Source: Tropicibacter alexandrii
GTDB taxonomy: Bacteria; Pseudomonadota; Alphaproteobacteria; Rhodobacterales; Rhodobacteraceae
Assembly (NCBI RefSeq): GCF_003667315.2
Contig: NZ_RCTZ02000015.1
Coordinates: forward strand, 1-64,000
Direction of reading: 5' to 3'
DNA: 64,000 nt
The position numbers and the translations under genes were made by a program. Below the pieces are notes generated by a model. That model was not told where the DNA came from. It made no database searches and saw nothing but the letters and a program-made list of their open reading frames with translations. Shown piece by piece: positions 16,101 to 24,798 of this stretch. The first letter of the stretch is position 1. Each line of letters begins with the position of its first letter.

Positions 16101-17108
16101 ATGAAAATCGCCGTGATCGGCTGTGGTTTCTTTGCCCGCAACCAGATGCACGCCTGGCAGGATATCGACGGGGTCAAGCTTGTGGCCCTGTGCGACCGCG
16201 ACGCGGGGCGGCTGGCGGACGCGGCGCAGGCCTTTGGCGTGGCGCGCAGCTATACCGATGCAGCGCAGATGCTCGCGGATGGCGGCTTTGACGTGGTCGA
16301 CATCGCCACGACGGTCGACAGCCACCGCCCGCTGGTCGAGCTGGCCGCCGCCCATGGCGTGCATGTGATCTGCCAGAAACCCTTTGCCCTGACCATGGCC
16401 GATGCGCGGGCCATGGTCGCCGCCGTCGAGGCCACGGGCAAGACCCTGATGGTGCATGAGAATTTCCGCTGGCAAAGCGCCATTCGCGCGGCCATCGACG
16501 CCGTGCGCGGTGGCGCCATCGGCACGCCGTTCTTTGGCCGGGTGTCCTTCCGGTCGGGCTATGACGTGTTTTCCGGCCAGCCCTATCTGGCCGAGGGCGA
16601 ACGCTTCATCATCGAGGATCTCGGCATCCATATTCTCGACATTTCCCGCGCGCTGTTCGGCGATGTCGAGCGGATCACGGCCACGACCCGCCGCATCAAC
16701 CCCGCGATCAAGGGCGAGGACGTGGCCACCATGCTACTGGCGCACAAGGACGGCGTGACCTCGGTGGTGGATTGTTCCTACACGACGCGGCGCACGCCCG
16801 AGACCTTCCCCGAAAGCCTGCTGGAAATCGACGGGACTAAGGGCACCTTGCGGCTGGATGCCGGGTATCGGCTGACCGTCGATGGCGTGACGCGCGACGT
16901 CTCGCCCCCGGTGCTGGACTGGGCCGAGCGGCCTTGGCACAACATTCAGGAAAGCGTTCTGCTGATCCAACAGCATTTCGTCGACTGCCTGCGCGAGGGG
17001 CGGCAACCGGAAACCTCGGGGCAGGACAACCTTCAGACCTTTGCTCTGGTCGAGGCGGCGTATCTGTCGGCCCGAGAGGCGCGCAGCGTTCCCCTGTCGG
17101 AGGTCTGA
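16101..17108 (+). CDS. apsD: Gfo/Idh/MocA-family dehydrogenase, probable D-apiose dehydrogenase
   Basis: The protein has 335 residues. The N-terminal Rossmann fold starts IAVIGCGFFARNQMHAWQD, with the nicotinamide-side Lys in CQKPFALTMADA, the family's EKP-like motif. The C-terminal alpha/beta domain carries a His-containing segment EDLGIHILDISRALFG that orients the sugar. Members oxidise sugars at C1 or another carbon with NAD(P). The neighbours match the reported D-apiose route, where this step makes apionolactone, so apsD is proposed on context more than on residue evidence. It is the first gene of a rightward operon with the lactonase and a regulator; the downstream ATG follows its stop by one base. 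Confidence 0.68.
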   Translation: MKIAVIGCGFFARNQMHAWQDIDGVKLVALCDRDAGRLADAAQAFGVARSYTDAAQMLADGGFDVVDIATTVDSHRPLVELAAAHGVHVICQKPFALTMADARAMVAAVEATGKTLMVHENFRWQSAIRAAIDAVRGGAIGTPFFGRVSFRSGYDVFSGQPYLAEGERFIIEDLGIHILDISRALFGDVERITATTRRINPAIKGEDVATMLLAHKDGVTSVVDCSYTTRRTPETFPESLLEIDGTKGTLRLDAGYRLTVDGVTRDVSPPVLDWAERPWHNIQESVLLIQQHFVDCLREGRQPETSGQDNLQTFALVEAAYLSAREARSVPLSEV

Positions 17109-17109
17109 C

Positions 17110-18744
17110 ATGCAGCGGATGACCTTCGGCGAGCTGTCTTTCGCGGTGGATGGCGCGGCCCTGCGCCACATCCGCTTTGCCGGGGTCGAGGCGCTTCGGG
17201 GCATCGCCCTGCTCAGCCGGGACCGCGACTGGGGCACGATCACGCCGGAGGTCCGGGAAACCGCGCCGCTGCGCTTTGCGATGACCTTCCGCAATGGCGA
17301 CGCGAGGCTGGAGGCCGAGCTGGCGATCACCTGCTCAGACAGCACCCTGACATTGGAGGCAACAGGCACCGTCACCGGCGCGTTCGAGACCAACCGCACC
17401 GGCTTTACCCTGCTGCACCCGGCCCATGTCGCGGGGTGTCGTGCGCGGGTGACCCATTCGGACGGCACGGTCGAGGCCACACAGTTCCCCGAGTTGATCG
17501 CCCCTTGGCAGCCGATGATGGACATCACCGTTCTGGAACACGAGGCCGACGGCTTGCGCACCATCTGCCATCTCGAAGGCGACACGTTCGAGATGGAGGA
17601 TCAGCGGCAATGGGGCGATGCGTCCTTCAAGACCTACAACCGTCCGCTGGCGCTGCCATGGCCGTACCGGCTCGACCCCGGCAGCCGTTTTCACCAGAGG
17701 GTGACGGTGCGGTTCGAACGGCTTGGCGCGCCCGCGCAGGCGCGCGAAAGGCCGAACATGCGGCAAGCCGTCTTTCCCGACACCGCCCTTTTGCTGAACG
17801 CTTGGGACGCGCCGCAGGTGACGGCGCTGCCGATCCCCGCGCAGCGCCTGTTGTGTCATGTCGATACCAATCGTGACCCGGCCCCGCAGATCGCCGCGCT
17901 GGCCGCGCTGCAAGCCCGCCTGCCCGCGCCGATCTACGACCTCGAACTGGTCTGCGCCTTTGCCAAGCCGCCCGAGGTCGAATTGAGCCAGATCGCCGAC
18001 CTGCTGACGTCCACCGGCTTTCAGCCGGACAGCACGCTGGTCTGCCCAAGCGTGGACCGGCAATCGACCCCGCCCGGCTCTGACTGGCCCGACTGCCCGC
18101 CGCTGGACGACATCCACCGGATCGCGCGCAGCCTATTCCCACGCAACGGCGGTGGCATGGTCAGCTTCTTTCCCGAACTGAACCGCAAGCGCCCCCCGAT
18201 GGAACTTCTGGACTTTGCCGGGCACGGGCTGTGCCCCATCGTGCATGCCGCCGACGATCTGCATGTGATGGAAACGTTGGAGACGATCCCACATATCACC
18301 CGCTCGGCGCGGGCGATCCTTGGGGATCGCGGCTATCGCATCGGGCCTTGTACCATCGCCATGCGCCACAACCCCTATGGCGCTCGGACCATCCCCAACC
18401 CGGATGGCGCGCATGTGCCGATGGCCGATGACGACCCGCGCCACCGCAGCGCCTTTGGCGCGGCTTATGCCATCGGGCTGGCCACGGCGCTGGCCCCCGC
18501 AGGCGTCACGGTCTGGACCCCGGCGGAAATGACCGGCCCGCGCGGCCTGCATCCCGACTGGCCGATCACACAGGCGCTGACCCTGCTCGCCGGATTGGCC
18601 GGGCAACAGGTGCATGCGGCAGAGATCGCCCATGGCCTTGCCCGCCTGCATGTGGGCACGACAGAGATCCTCGCAAATCTGACCGAAGGCCCAAACACTG
18701 GCCTGCCCGCCTATGGCTGGACTTCGGCCCACAACCCGATATGA
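17110..18744 (+). CDS. apnL: Probable D-apionate lactonase (ApnL family)
   Basis: This 544-residue cytoplasmic protein has no signal peptide and no standard enzyme motif that I can name from sequence alone. Its length, the N-terminal beta-rich half (residues about 1-210) and the C-terminal half resembling a TIM-barrel, together with its place between an apiose-type dehydrogenase and the kinase/oxidoisomerase genes, match ApnL. That enzyme opens apionolactone to apionate. The start one base after the dehydrogenase stop implies coupling, and its 3' end overlaps the following regulator frame. Confidence rests mainly on context; an aldonolactonase of another branched or C4-C5 sugar is the main alternative. 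Confidence 0.55.
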   Translation: MQRMTFGELSFAVDGAALRHIRFAGVEALRGIALLSRDRDWGTITPEVRETAPLRFAMTFRNGDARLEAELAITCSDSTLTLEATGTVTGAFETNRTGFTLLHPAHVAGCRARVTHSDGTVEATQFPELIAPWQPMMDITVLEHEADGLRTICHLEGDTFEMEDQRQWGDASFKTYNRPLALPWPYRLDPGSRFHQRVTVRFERLGAPAQARERPNMRQAVFPDTALLLNAWDAPQVTALPIPAQRLLCHVDTNRDPAPQIAALAALQARLPAPIYDLELVCAFAKPPEVELSQIADLLTSTGFQPDSTLVCPSVDRQSTPPGSDWPDCPPLDDIHRIARSLFPRNGGGMVSFFPELNRKRPPMELLDFAGHGLCPIVHAADDLHVMETLETIPHITRSARAILGDRGYRIGPCTIAMRHNPYGARTIPNPDGAHVPMADDDPRHRSAFGAAYAIGLATALAPAGVTVWTPAEMTGPRGLHPDWPITQALTLLAGLAGQQVHAAEIAHGLARLHVGTTEILANLTEGPNTGLPAYGWTSAHNPI

Positions 18745-19453
18745 AAAGACCGTGACCGCTGACAAGATCATACGCCGCAAGCTGTCGGATCAGGTGCTGG
18801 ACCGCCTGCGCCAGATGCTGGCCGCGGGCGAGTTGAAACCCGGCGATACCCTGCCCTCGGAACGGGCCTTGATGGAACGCTTCGGCGTGGGCCGCCCCGC
18901 CGTGCGCGAGGCGTTGCAATCGCTGCACAACAGCGGGCTGATCACCATCAGCCATGGCGAGCGCAGCCGCGTGAACCGGATCGACGCGACCACGGTGCTG
19001 ACCCAATCGGACGATCTGGCGCGCATGGTGCTCAGCTCTGCCCCGGACAACCTGAACCACCTGCGCGAGGCACGGCGCATGTTCGAACTGGGCATGGTCC
19101 GGCAGGCCGCAGAGCGCGCCACCGACAAGGATGTCTCGGATCTGCGCGCACTGGTCGAGGCGCAGCGCGCGCAGCTGGGTCAGCCCGAGGATTTCATCGC
19201 CGCCGACATGGCCTTTCACATCCGGCTGGCCGCGATCACCGGCAACCCGATCATCGAAAGCGTCAGCCGCGCCATGCTGGGCTGGCTGTTCGAATATCAC
19301 ACGACGCTGCTGCACTGGTCCGGAAACGAGGATATCACGCTCGCCGAACATGCCCGCATCGTCGATCGGATCGCCGCGCATGACGGCGACGGCGCGGTGA
19401 CGGAAATGGCGCGGCACATGGACCGCTCTGCCGAGGCCTTTGGTCAGGCCTGA
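18713..19453 (+). CDS. GntR-family regulator with FCD domain (second in the apiose-type cluster)
   Basis: A winged-helix domain (LKPGDTLPSERALMERFGVG, then PAVREALQSLHNSGLI) is followed by an FCD effector domain. It belongs to the FadR group, which responds to sugar acids and other carboxylates. The longest frame starts at 18713 inside the lactonase gene; a GTG at 18752, just after the lactonase stop and giving VTADKIIRRKLSDQV, is the more likely start. It is the third gene of the dehydrogenase-lactonase operon and converges on the kinase gene, overlapping its end by ten bases. Which of the two GntR proteins binds the shared sites cannot be told. Confidence 0.83.
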   Translation: MAGLRPTTRYEKTVTADKIIRRKLSDQVLDRLRQMLAAGELKPGDTLPSERALMERFGVGRPAVREALQSLHNSGLITISHGERSRVNRIDATTVLTQSDDLARMVLSSAPDNLNHLREARRMFELGMVRQAAERATDKDVSDLRALVEAQRAQLGQPEDFIAADMAFHIRLAAITGNPIIESVSRAMLGWLFEYHTTLLHWSGNEDITLAEHARIVDRIAAHDGDGAVTEMARHMDRSAEAFGQA

Positions 19454-20778
19454 CGCGGGCCGCCGCCTTCCCTGATCCAGCCGAAGAAGTCCTCGGACCC
19501 CATCTGCCCGCCCTTCAGCGCGATCTCCAGCCCGTCATGCGGCCCCGCGCCATAGGCGACGTTCAGCGCCGCGCCCGGGATGGTCGGCGCGATGGCCTGC
19601 AAGGCCTCCAGCCCCAGCGCCCGCATGCCATGCCCCGAGGTATCCCCGCCCGAGATCACCGCCCGGCGCAGCCCCGTCGCGCGCAGGATGCCATCCAGAA
19701 TTCGGCCCAGCGCGGTGCCGATCATCCCGTTCGCCTTGGCCATGTCATTGGTCGCGGCGCGCAGATCGGCCACAGCCGGGTCGTCCGGCCCGGTGGCCGA
19801 ACAGATCAGCGGGCTGAGGCCGCGCCCTGCCGCCGCGATGCCCTCGGCCACGCAGCGCGCGACCTCGGCGCTTTCGTCCTGCAACGCCCGCACCGCATCG
19901 AACCGGATCACCGCAAAGCCATGCGCATCGGCCCAGTCGATCTGCCGCGCGGTCGACGGCGAAACCGACCCCGACACAACCGCGATCTGATCGACGCGCC
20001 CCGCGCCCTGCGCCACTGGCGCGGCCGGGATCACTCCGGTCTGTTGCCAATGCCGGACCAGCGCGTATTCGACCCCCTGCGAACCGGCGGCAAAGCCCAG
20101 CACGTCGCGGTTTTCCCAGATCAGCCGCCCGGCGGCGGCCTCGCTGCCGGGGTCCATGCAATCGACCGACAGGATGCGCGCCTCTTGCGCCAAGGCCTCC
20201 TCCAGCGCCGGGCCATGATCGGACCAAAGCGCCTCAAGGTCGATCACCGCGCCCTTGAGGTCCGTCTGCAAGGTCAGATGCGCCAGAAGGTCGCTTTCAT
20301 CCATCGGCGTGACGGGGTGGCGCGACATGACCGGGTGCCGATCCAGACGGAAGACCCCGTCGAAACTGCCCGCAAAAAGGTGGCCAAAGGCCTGATAGCG
20401 CCGCATCTGCGGGGCCGCCACCAGCAAGGGCGCGGCCTTTGCGCCGGTGATCTCCAACCCGATCTCGATTGCCCGGCCGATATTGCCGCTGTCCGGGGCG
20501 GAATCGAAGGTCGAGCAGACCTTGTAGTGCAGGATCGGCGCGCCCAGACCGTGCAGGAACCGGAACGGCGCGGGCAGGTGCGCCTCCATCCAGTCGGGGC
20601 CATGCGTCCGCGCGGTGGAGGCGATGCCCACCGCCCGACACCCCGCAAACCGCGCCATCATCGCGTCCGAGGGGATATCCGAGAACAGAACTGTCTCGAT
20701 CCCGGCAAAGGCCAGCACCTCCATCACGGCAGCCGAGCCGGTGAAATCATCGCCATACCACGTGATCAAGCGGGTCAT
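19444..20778 (-). CDS. oiaK: DUF1537 four-carbon acid sugar kinase family protein, probable 3-oxo-isoapionate kinase
   Basis: The protein has 444 residues. The N-terminal substrate domain starts MTRLITWYGDDFTGSAAVME with the family's DDxTG motif. The C-terminal nucleotide-binding domain has SGGDTSGHGMRALG and LKGGQMGSEDFFGW. DUF1537 kinases phosphorylate C4-C5 acid sugars with ATP. Next to an ApnO-like gene and a RuBisCO-like gene the expected substrate is 3-oxo-isoapionate, giving the 4-phosphate. The ATG at 20778 has GAGGG upstream and gives the usual N-terminus; in-frame starts at 20793 (ATG) and 20808 (GTG) would add 5-10 residues. It diverges from the ApnO-like gene across the second 21-bp site. 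Confidence 0.72.
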   Translation of the reverse strand: MTRLITWYGDDFTGSAAVMEVLAFAGIETVLFSDIPSDAMMARFAGCRAVGIASTARTHGPDWMEAHLPAPFRFLHGLGAPILHYKVCSTFDSAPDSGNIGRAIEIGLEITGAKAAPLLVAAPQMRRYQAFGHLFAGSFDGVFRLDRHPVMSRHPVTPMDESDLLAHLTLQTDLKGAVIDLEALWSDHGPALEEALAQEARILSVDCMDPGSEAAAGRLIWENRDVLGFAAGSQGVEYALVRHWQQTGVIPAAPVAQGAGRVDQIAVVSGSVSPSTARQIDWADAHGFAVIRFDAVRALQDESAEVARCVAEGIAAAGRGLSPLICSATGPDDPAVADLRAATNDMAKANGMIGTALGRILDGILRATGLRRAVISGGDTSGHGMRALGLEALQAIAPTIPGAALNVAYGAGPHDGLEIALKGGQMGSEDFFGWIREGGGPRQA

Positions 20779-20816
20779 GCCCGGCCCTCGCATTGACTCT
20801 TTACCCACATTATTAT

Positions 20817-20837
20817 CTCATCATACCAGTTGAACAA
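20817..20837 (-). promoter_or_regulatory. Shared 21-bp regulatory site, copy 2
   Basis: This site lies in the divergent region between the DUF1537 kinase and the ApnO-like gene. The minus strand begins TTGTTCAAC and ends TGGTATGATGAG, matching copy 1 at 18 of 21 positions in the same orientation relative to the minus-strand enzyme gene. Sequence flanking the site is not conserved, as expected for a regulator binding site. Confidence 0.65.
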
Positions 20838-20863
20838 GGCCGAACGGCCAGAGGAGAAAGACG

Positions 20864-21691
20864 ATGACCAATGTGGCCCTGCTGGGTGCCGGCGGCAAGA
20901 TGGGTGTGCGCCTGTCGACAAACCTTGCCAAGACCGATTTCAAGGTGCGCCATGTCGAAGTGTCCGAAGCCGGGCGCGCCCGCCTGAAAGAGGCCGTCGG
21001 CGTCGATTGCGTCGATCTGGATGCCGCGCTGGACGGGGCCGAGGTCGTCGTGCTGGCAGTGCCCGATACGCTGATCGGCAAGGTCGCCAGCGGCATCGTC
21101 GACAAGCTTGCCCCCGGAACGATGGTCGTGATCCTCGACGCCGCAGCGCCCCATGCCGGGCACCTGCCCGAACGCGACGACATCACCTATTTCGTCACGC
21201 ATCCCTGCCACCCAATGATCTTCCACAACGAGGAAACCGAGGCCGCCCGGCTGGATCGTTTCGGCGGCGTCGCCCATCCTCAAGGTGTGGTGAACGCGCT
21301 GATGCAGGGCCCCGAGGATCACTACGCGCTCGGCGATGCCATCGCCAAGGCGATCTATGCGCCCGTCCGCACCACCTATCGCGTCACCGTCGAACAGATG
21401 GCCTATCTGGAACCCGGCCTGTCGGAAACCGTCTGCGCCTCGCTTCTGGTGGTCATGAAGCAGGCGATGGACGAGGTGGTCGCGCAAGGCGTGTCCGAGG
21501 ACTGCGCCCGCGACTTCCTGCTGGGTCACATGAACATCCTCGGCGCAGTGATCTTTGGCGTGCAAGAGGGCCAGTTCTCGGATGCCTGCAACAAGGCCAT
21601 CGAATTCGGCATCCCCGCCCTGATGAAGGACGACTGGAAGCGGGTCTTCGAGCGCGACGAAATCATGGACTCGATCCGCCGGATCACCTGA
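20864..21691 (+). CDS. apnO: ApnO-like D-apionate oxidoisomerase
   Basis: The protein has 275 residues. A Rossmann dinucleotide fold (VALLGAGGKMGVRLSTNLA) is followed by a helical domain resembling the phosphogluconate/hydroxyacid dehydrogenase C-terminus. Distinct segments THPCHPMIF and VEQMAYLEPGLSETVCASLL match my memory of ApnO, which turns apionate into 3-oxo-isoapionate. The paired His residues in the first segment could hold a metal. GGAGAAAG precedes the ATG. The gene stands alone on its strand, divergent from the kinase whose substrate it would make. The family match is good; the reaction is inferred from the cluster. Confidence 0.7.
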   Translation: MTNVALLGAGGKMGVRLSTNLAKTDFKVRHVEVSEAGRARLKEAVGVDCVDLDAALDGAEVVVLAVPDTLIGKVASGIVDKLAPGTMVVILDAAAPHAGHLPERDDITYFVTHPCHPMIFHNEETEAARLDRFGGVAHPQGVVNALMQGPEDHYALGDAIAKAIYAPVRTTYRVTVEQMAYLEPGLSETVCASLLVVMKQAMDEVVAQGVSEDCARDFLLGHMNILGAVIFGVQEGQFSDACNKAIEFGIPALMKDDWKRVFERDEIMDSIRRIT

Positions 21692-21861
21692 CACGACAGG
21701 GCGCGCGACTGGCCAAATCCGGACGCGCGCCGCCCAACAAGGATGACTTTACGTTCACCAGCCGGGTTTTGCCGCGCGTATTCGTGCTGATCGGGTGCAG
21801 ACTTGCCAGATAGGCACTATAATGGCTCCCATGTACGAAGCATTTGGCAAAGCGAGCGCCC

Positions 21862-23265
21862 ATGAGTGAGATTGCATTTCCGGCGGATGGCAGCGACCAT
21901 CTCGACCTTCTCCTTGCGACCTCCGAGATCGGGATCTGGGAACTCGACGCCGCAAGTGGCAAGGCGCTGCGCAATCTCCGCCATGACCAGATCTTTGGCC
22001 ACATGACACCGCTCCCCGACTGGAGCGCGGACATCTTTCTGGCCTATGTCGCCGAAGAGGACCGTGGGCGGGTCAGGCACGCGTTGAACCGGGCGTTGGC
22101 CGAAGGTGAGCCTTGGTCCTTCGAAACCCGCATTCGCCGGGCCGACGGGGCCGAGCGGTGGATCAGCGCCAAGGGCATCCCGAAACTCACCGCGACGGGC
22201 AAGGTGTCGAAACTGATCGGCCACGTGATCGACATCACCGAGACCAAGCAGAACGAGGACCGGCTGAGACTTCTGTCGAAGGAGTTGAACCACCGCGTGG
22301 CGAATACCTTTGCGATCCTGAATTCGATGGTGCGCCACGCCAAGAAGAAATCGACGACCGTCGACGATTTCGCCGCGACCCTGCTGGAACGGCTTGGCGC
22401 CCTAGCGCGGGCCAACCGCGTCCTCGTCGCCGCCGAAGCCGAACGGGCGAGCCTGCGGGACATCCTCGAAATGGAGATGAAGGCCTTTGCCGGGTGGGGC
22501 GACCGCGTCCGGGTCGATGGCAATCCGAACATCATGTTCTCTGGCGAAGCCTCCGAGGCGTTGGCGATGATCCTGCACGAACTGCTGACCAACGCGGTGA
22601 AGCACGGGGCCCTGTCGATGCACGGGGGTTGGGTGGACCTGTCCATTGCCCAGCAGGACGGCGGTCAGGTCCGCCTATGCTGGGCCGAGACGGGCGGTCC
22701 GGTGGTGTCGCCGCCCAGCCGGGTCGGTATCGGATCGACGATCCTGCACAACGCGCTGCGCGACCAAGGCACGCTGACGCTCGACTTTGCACCGGACGGA
22801 CTGGTGTGCGACATCCTCATCAATCACGGGCAAGAGCGCGCCCTGCCCGAGATCGCCGCGCTGGAAACGGGGATACCGCAGGCGGAGCCGTCCCCGGTCG
22901 ACGATGCGACCTGCGCCGACCTGAGGATCATGGTTGTCGAGGACGACCCGATCATCGGCATGGACATTGCCGAGATCCTGCGTGCGCGGGGGGCCGAGGT
23001 GCTTGGCCCGTTCACCACCGTGGCTCAGGCTGTGCAGGCCCTGCGCGACGCCCCCGACATCGTGGTTCTGGACGTGAACCTTGGCCACGAAACGGCGGAT
23101 GATGTCGCATCGCAACTGTCCCGGACGGCGATCCCCTTCGTCGTTCTGAGCGGCCACATGGACCCCGGCGAACTGGATGTGGTGTTTCAGGACGCGCCGA
23201 TCATCAGCAAACCCTTCGCCGAAGAAGACCTTGTCCGGCACGTGATCGAGACCGCGCGCGGCTGA
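21862..23265 (+). CDS. PAS-HWE hybrid histidine kinase with C-terminal receiver
   Basis: The protein has 467 residues from the ATG at 21862; a TTG at 21844 is the alternative. An N-terminal PAS domain (about 15-140) ends with GHVIDITETKQNE. The HWE/HisKA_2 phospho-acceptor helix carries His in LSKELNHRVANTF. The ATPase domain has ILHELLTNAVKHGALS and the WAETGGP segment of the HWE family. The last 115 residues form a receiver with DD at VVEDDP, the phospho-acceptor Asp in VVLDVNLG and Lys in SKPFAEED. The PAS domain has no LOV-type Cys, so it is probably not a blue-light sensor. It has no partner gene nearby; the receiver may regulate the kinase or relay phosphate. Confidence 0.88.
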   Translation: MSEIAFPADGSDHLDLLLATSEIGIWELDAASGKALRNLRHDQIFGHMTPLPDWSADIFLAYVAEEDRGRVRHALNRALAEGEPWSFETRIRRADGAERWISAKGIPKLTATGKVSKLIGHVIDITETKQNEDRLRLLSKELNHRVANTFAILNSMVRHAKKKSTTVDDFAATLLERLGALARANRVLVAAEAERASLRDILEMEMKAFAGWGDRVRVDGNPNIMFSGEASEALAMILHELLTNAVKHGALSMHGGWVDLSIAQQDGGQVRLCWAETGGPVVSPPSRVGIGSTILHNALRDQGTLTLDFAPDGLVCDILINHGQERALPEIAALETGIPQAEPSPVDDATCADLRIMVVEDDPIIGMDIAEILRARGAEVLGPFTTVAQAVQALRDAPDIVVLDVNLGHETADDVASQLSRTAIPFVVLSGHMDPGELDVVFQDAPIISKPFAEEDLVRHVIETARG

Positions 23266-23348
23266 GCGGCGGGTTGCCACCCAGCGCAGGACCAGAGGAA
23301 CATCCTACCGAAGCGCCGCGTTTCCCCGCGAAACGAAAGGCCTGCGAC

Positions 23349-24269
23349 ATGACCAAGCTTGCACTCGCCAGCGCAATGGCGCTCTGCGTGACATCGACCT
23401 CCCTGCTTGCCAACCCGATGACCCCGCCCGGCGGCATCACCCATGCCGTGCCTCAATCCGGTCAGGTCTGGCTGGCCCAAGGCAATGGCAACGACAAGCT
23501 GCGGAAAAAGCCGAAGGGCTCGCCAAGCCAAGGCAGGGCCAATCCGGGTCACGGCAAGCCGGACCATGCCGGAGGGCCAAAACCGGCAGGCAACACGCCG
23601 CGCCCCAAAAGCCGTCCGGCCCCGGCGGCCACCCCCGGTCTGGAGAAGCGGGACATGACCCGCATCCTCGGGGCGTCCGCGCTTGTTTGGGCAACGCCGC
23701 AGCTTGGCGTCGCGGATCTATCGGCGGACGAGTTGATCACCTATGCCAACTGCCCGCCCGGCCTCGCCAAGAAGGACCCGCCCTGCGTGCCGCCGGGCTT
23801 GGCGAAGAAAGGTGTGACCTTTGACGAATGGGCCTCCTACGATCGCGAGGATTACGATGCGCTGTGGACCGAGCGCCGCGAGGAATGGCTGGAGGAACGC
23901 GAGGATATTGCCCCCGATCCCGAACGGCTGGTGCTGCAATCCGACCAGATCGCCACCCTGTACGGTCTCGACCCCGCGCCCGAGGGCCAGCAATACGCCT
24001 TGATCGACGGCTTGCCGGTGCTGCTGGACGACAAGGACCACGCCGCGCTGCTGCTGGTCAACCAGATCGCGCAGGTGGCCGATCTGGCATCAGACAGCCC
24101 CATCGCGCCCACAACCGCGCTGACCCAAGACGAGTTGGTCAATCTCTATCGGTTGCCGCACCTCGATGAGGGCCAGAACTACGCCGTGGTGAACGGGCAA
24201 CTCGTGCGCTTGGCCGATACGGAATACGAGTTGTTGCAGCTGATCCGGGTAGCGCGCGCAGTTTTCTAG
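23349..24269 (+). CDS. Secreted hypothetical protein with duplicated C-terminal module
   Basis: The 306-residue protein has a signal peptide (MTKLALASAMALCVTSTSLLA). A low-complexity Gly/Pro/Lys region (about 45-95) is followed by CPPGLAKKDPPCVPPGLAKK, in which PPGLAKK occurs twice. An acidic, Trp-rich stretch comes next (about 157-190). The last 110 residues contain two similar modules, at about 195-246 and 258-306, each with a Y(G/R)L-x-EGQ-x-YA pattern, a short hydrophobic strand and an LL-rich helix. Such modules resemble RcnB-like periplasmic repeats. Function is unknown. GAAAGG lies upstream of the ATG. It is transcribed alone, with a short gap to the convergent DUF2322-like gene. Confidence 0.75.
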   Translation: MTKLALASAMALCVTSTSLLANPMTPPGGITHAVPQSGQVWLAQGNGNDKLRKKPKGSPSQGRANPGHGKPDHAGGPKPAGNTPRPKSRPAPAATPGLEKRDMTRILGASALVWATPQLGVADLSADELITYANCPPGLAKKDPPCVPPGLAKKGVTFDEWASYDREDYDALWTERREEWLEEREDIAPDPERLVLQSDQIATLYGLDPAPEGQQYALIDGLPVLLDDKDHAALLLVNQIAQVADLASDSPIAPTTALTQDELVNLYRLPHLDEGQNYAVVNGQLVRLADTEYELLQLIRVARAVF

Positions 24270-24287
24270 ATTGGTGCCGCGCGGCGG

Positions 24288-24617
24288 TCAGGCCGTGACG
24301 CGCCGCACCTCCAGCGGCGCAGCGCCACCGGCGATCTCGAACAGGCGGTCGATATTGGGATGGGCGCCGGGGCGGGCCTTGGCGTCCTCGGTATGCTCGG
24401 CGAACACCGCGAGGCCATGGGCGGCGGCCTCTGCGTTCAGCATCCCAAAGCTATCGTGCAAATACTGGTAAACCGCCAGCGAGCCCTGCTTGCCCGGCTG
24501 GTTCTCGATCGTCGCGACGGTGTTTCCCGCCGGATCGACAAGCTCGATCCGAACCAAACCGTCGATCGATGGCATTTGTTCTAGGTTTTCCTTGAAAGAC
24601 GCAGTCGGCCGGATCAT
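24288..24617 (-). CDS. DUF2322-like conserved protein
   Basis: The product has 109 residues. Segments LVDPAGNTVATIENQPGKQG, FAEHTEDAKARPGAHPNIDR and a C-terminal beta strand are highly characteristic and match my memory of the DUF2322 family of small cytoplasmic proteins. The start at 24617 gives MIRPTASFKENLEQMPSIDG and has AAGGGA upstream; the frame is open 20 codons further. Function is not known. It is divergent from the gene at 24799. Confidence 0.72.
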   Translation of the reverse strand: MIRPTASFKENLEQMPSIDGLVRIELVDPAGNTVATIENQPGKQGSLAVYQYLHDSFGMLNAEAAAHGLAVFAEHTEDAKARPGAHPNIDRLFEIAGGAAPLEVRRVTA

Positions 24618-24798
24618 CCCGAAATCCCTTTTCCCGTGGTGCGGTCTGGATTTAGCCACTTTCTCCGCCAGCCTCAATGACCCACGGCGTTAAGGCCGAG
24701 ACAACTATGAACGCCGTAATGACTCCGCGTCGGCGCCCCATCCGTGCCATAGTTGCAACCGAAAGTATGCGTTAACCGTGTGTGGACAGGAGGCAGAT

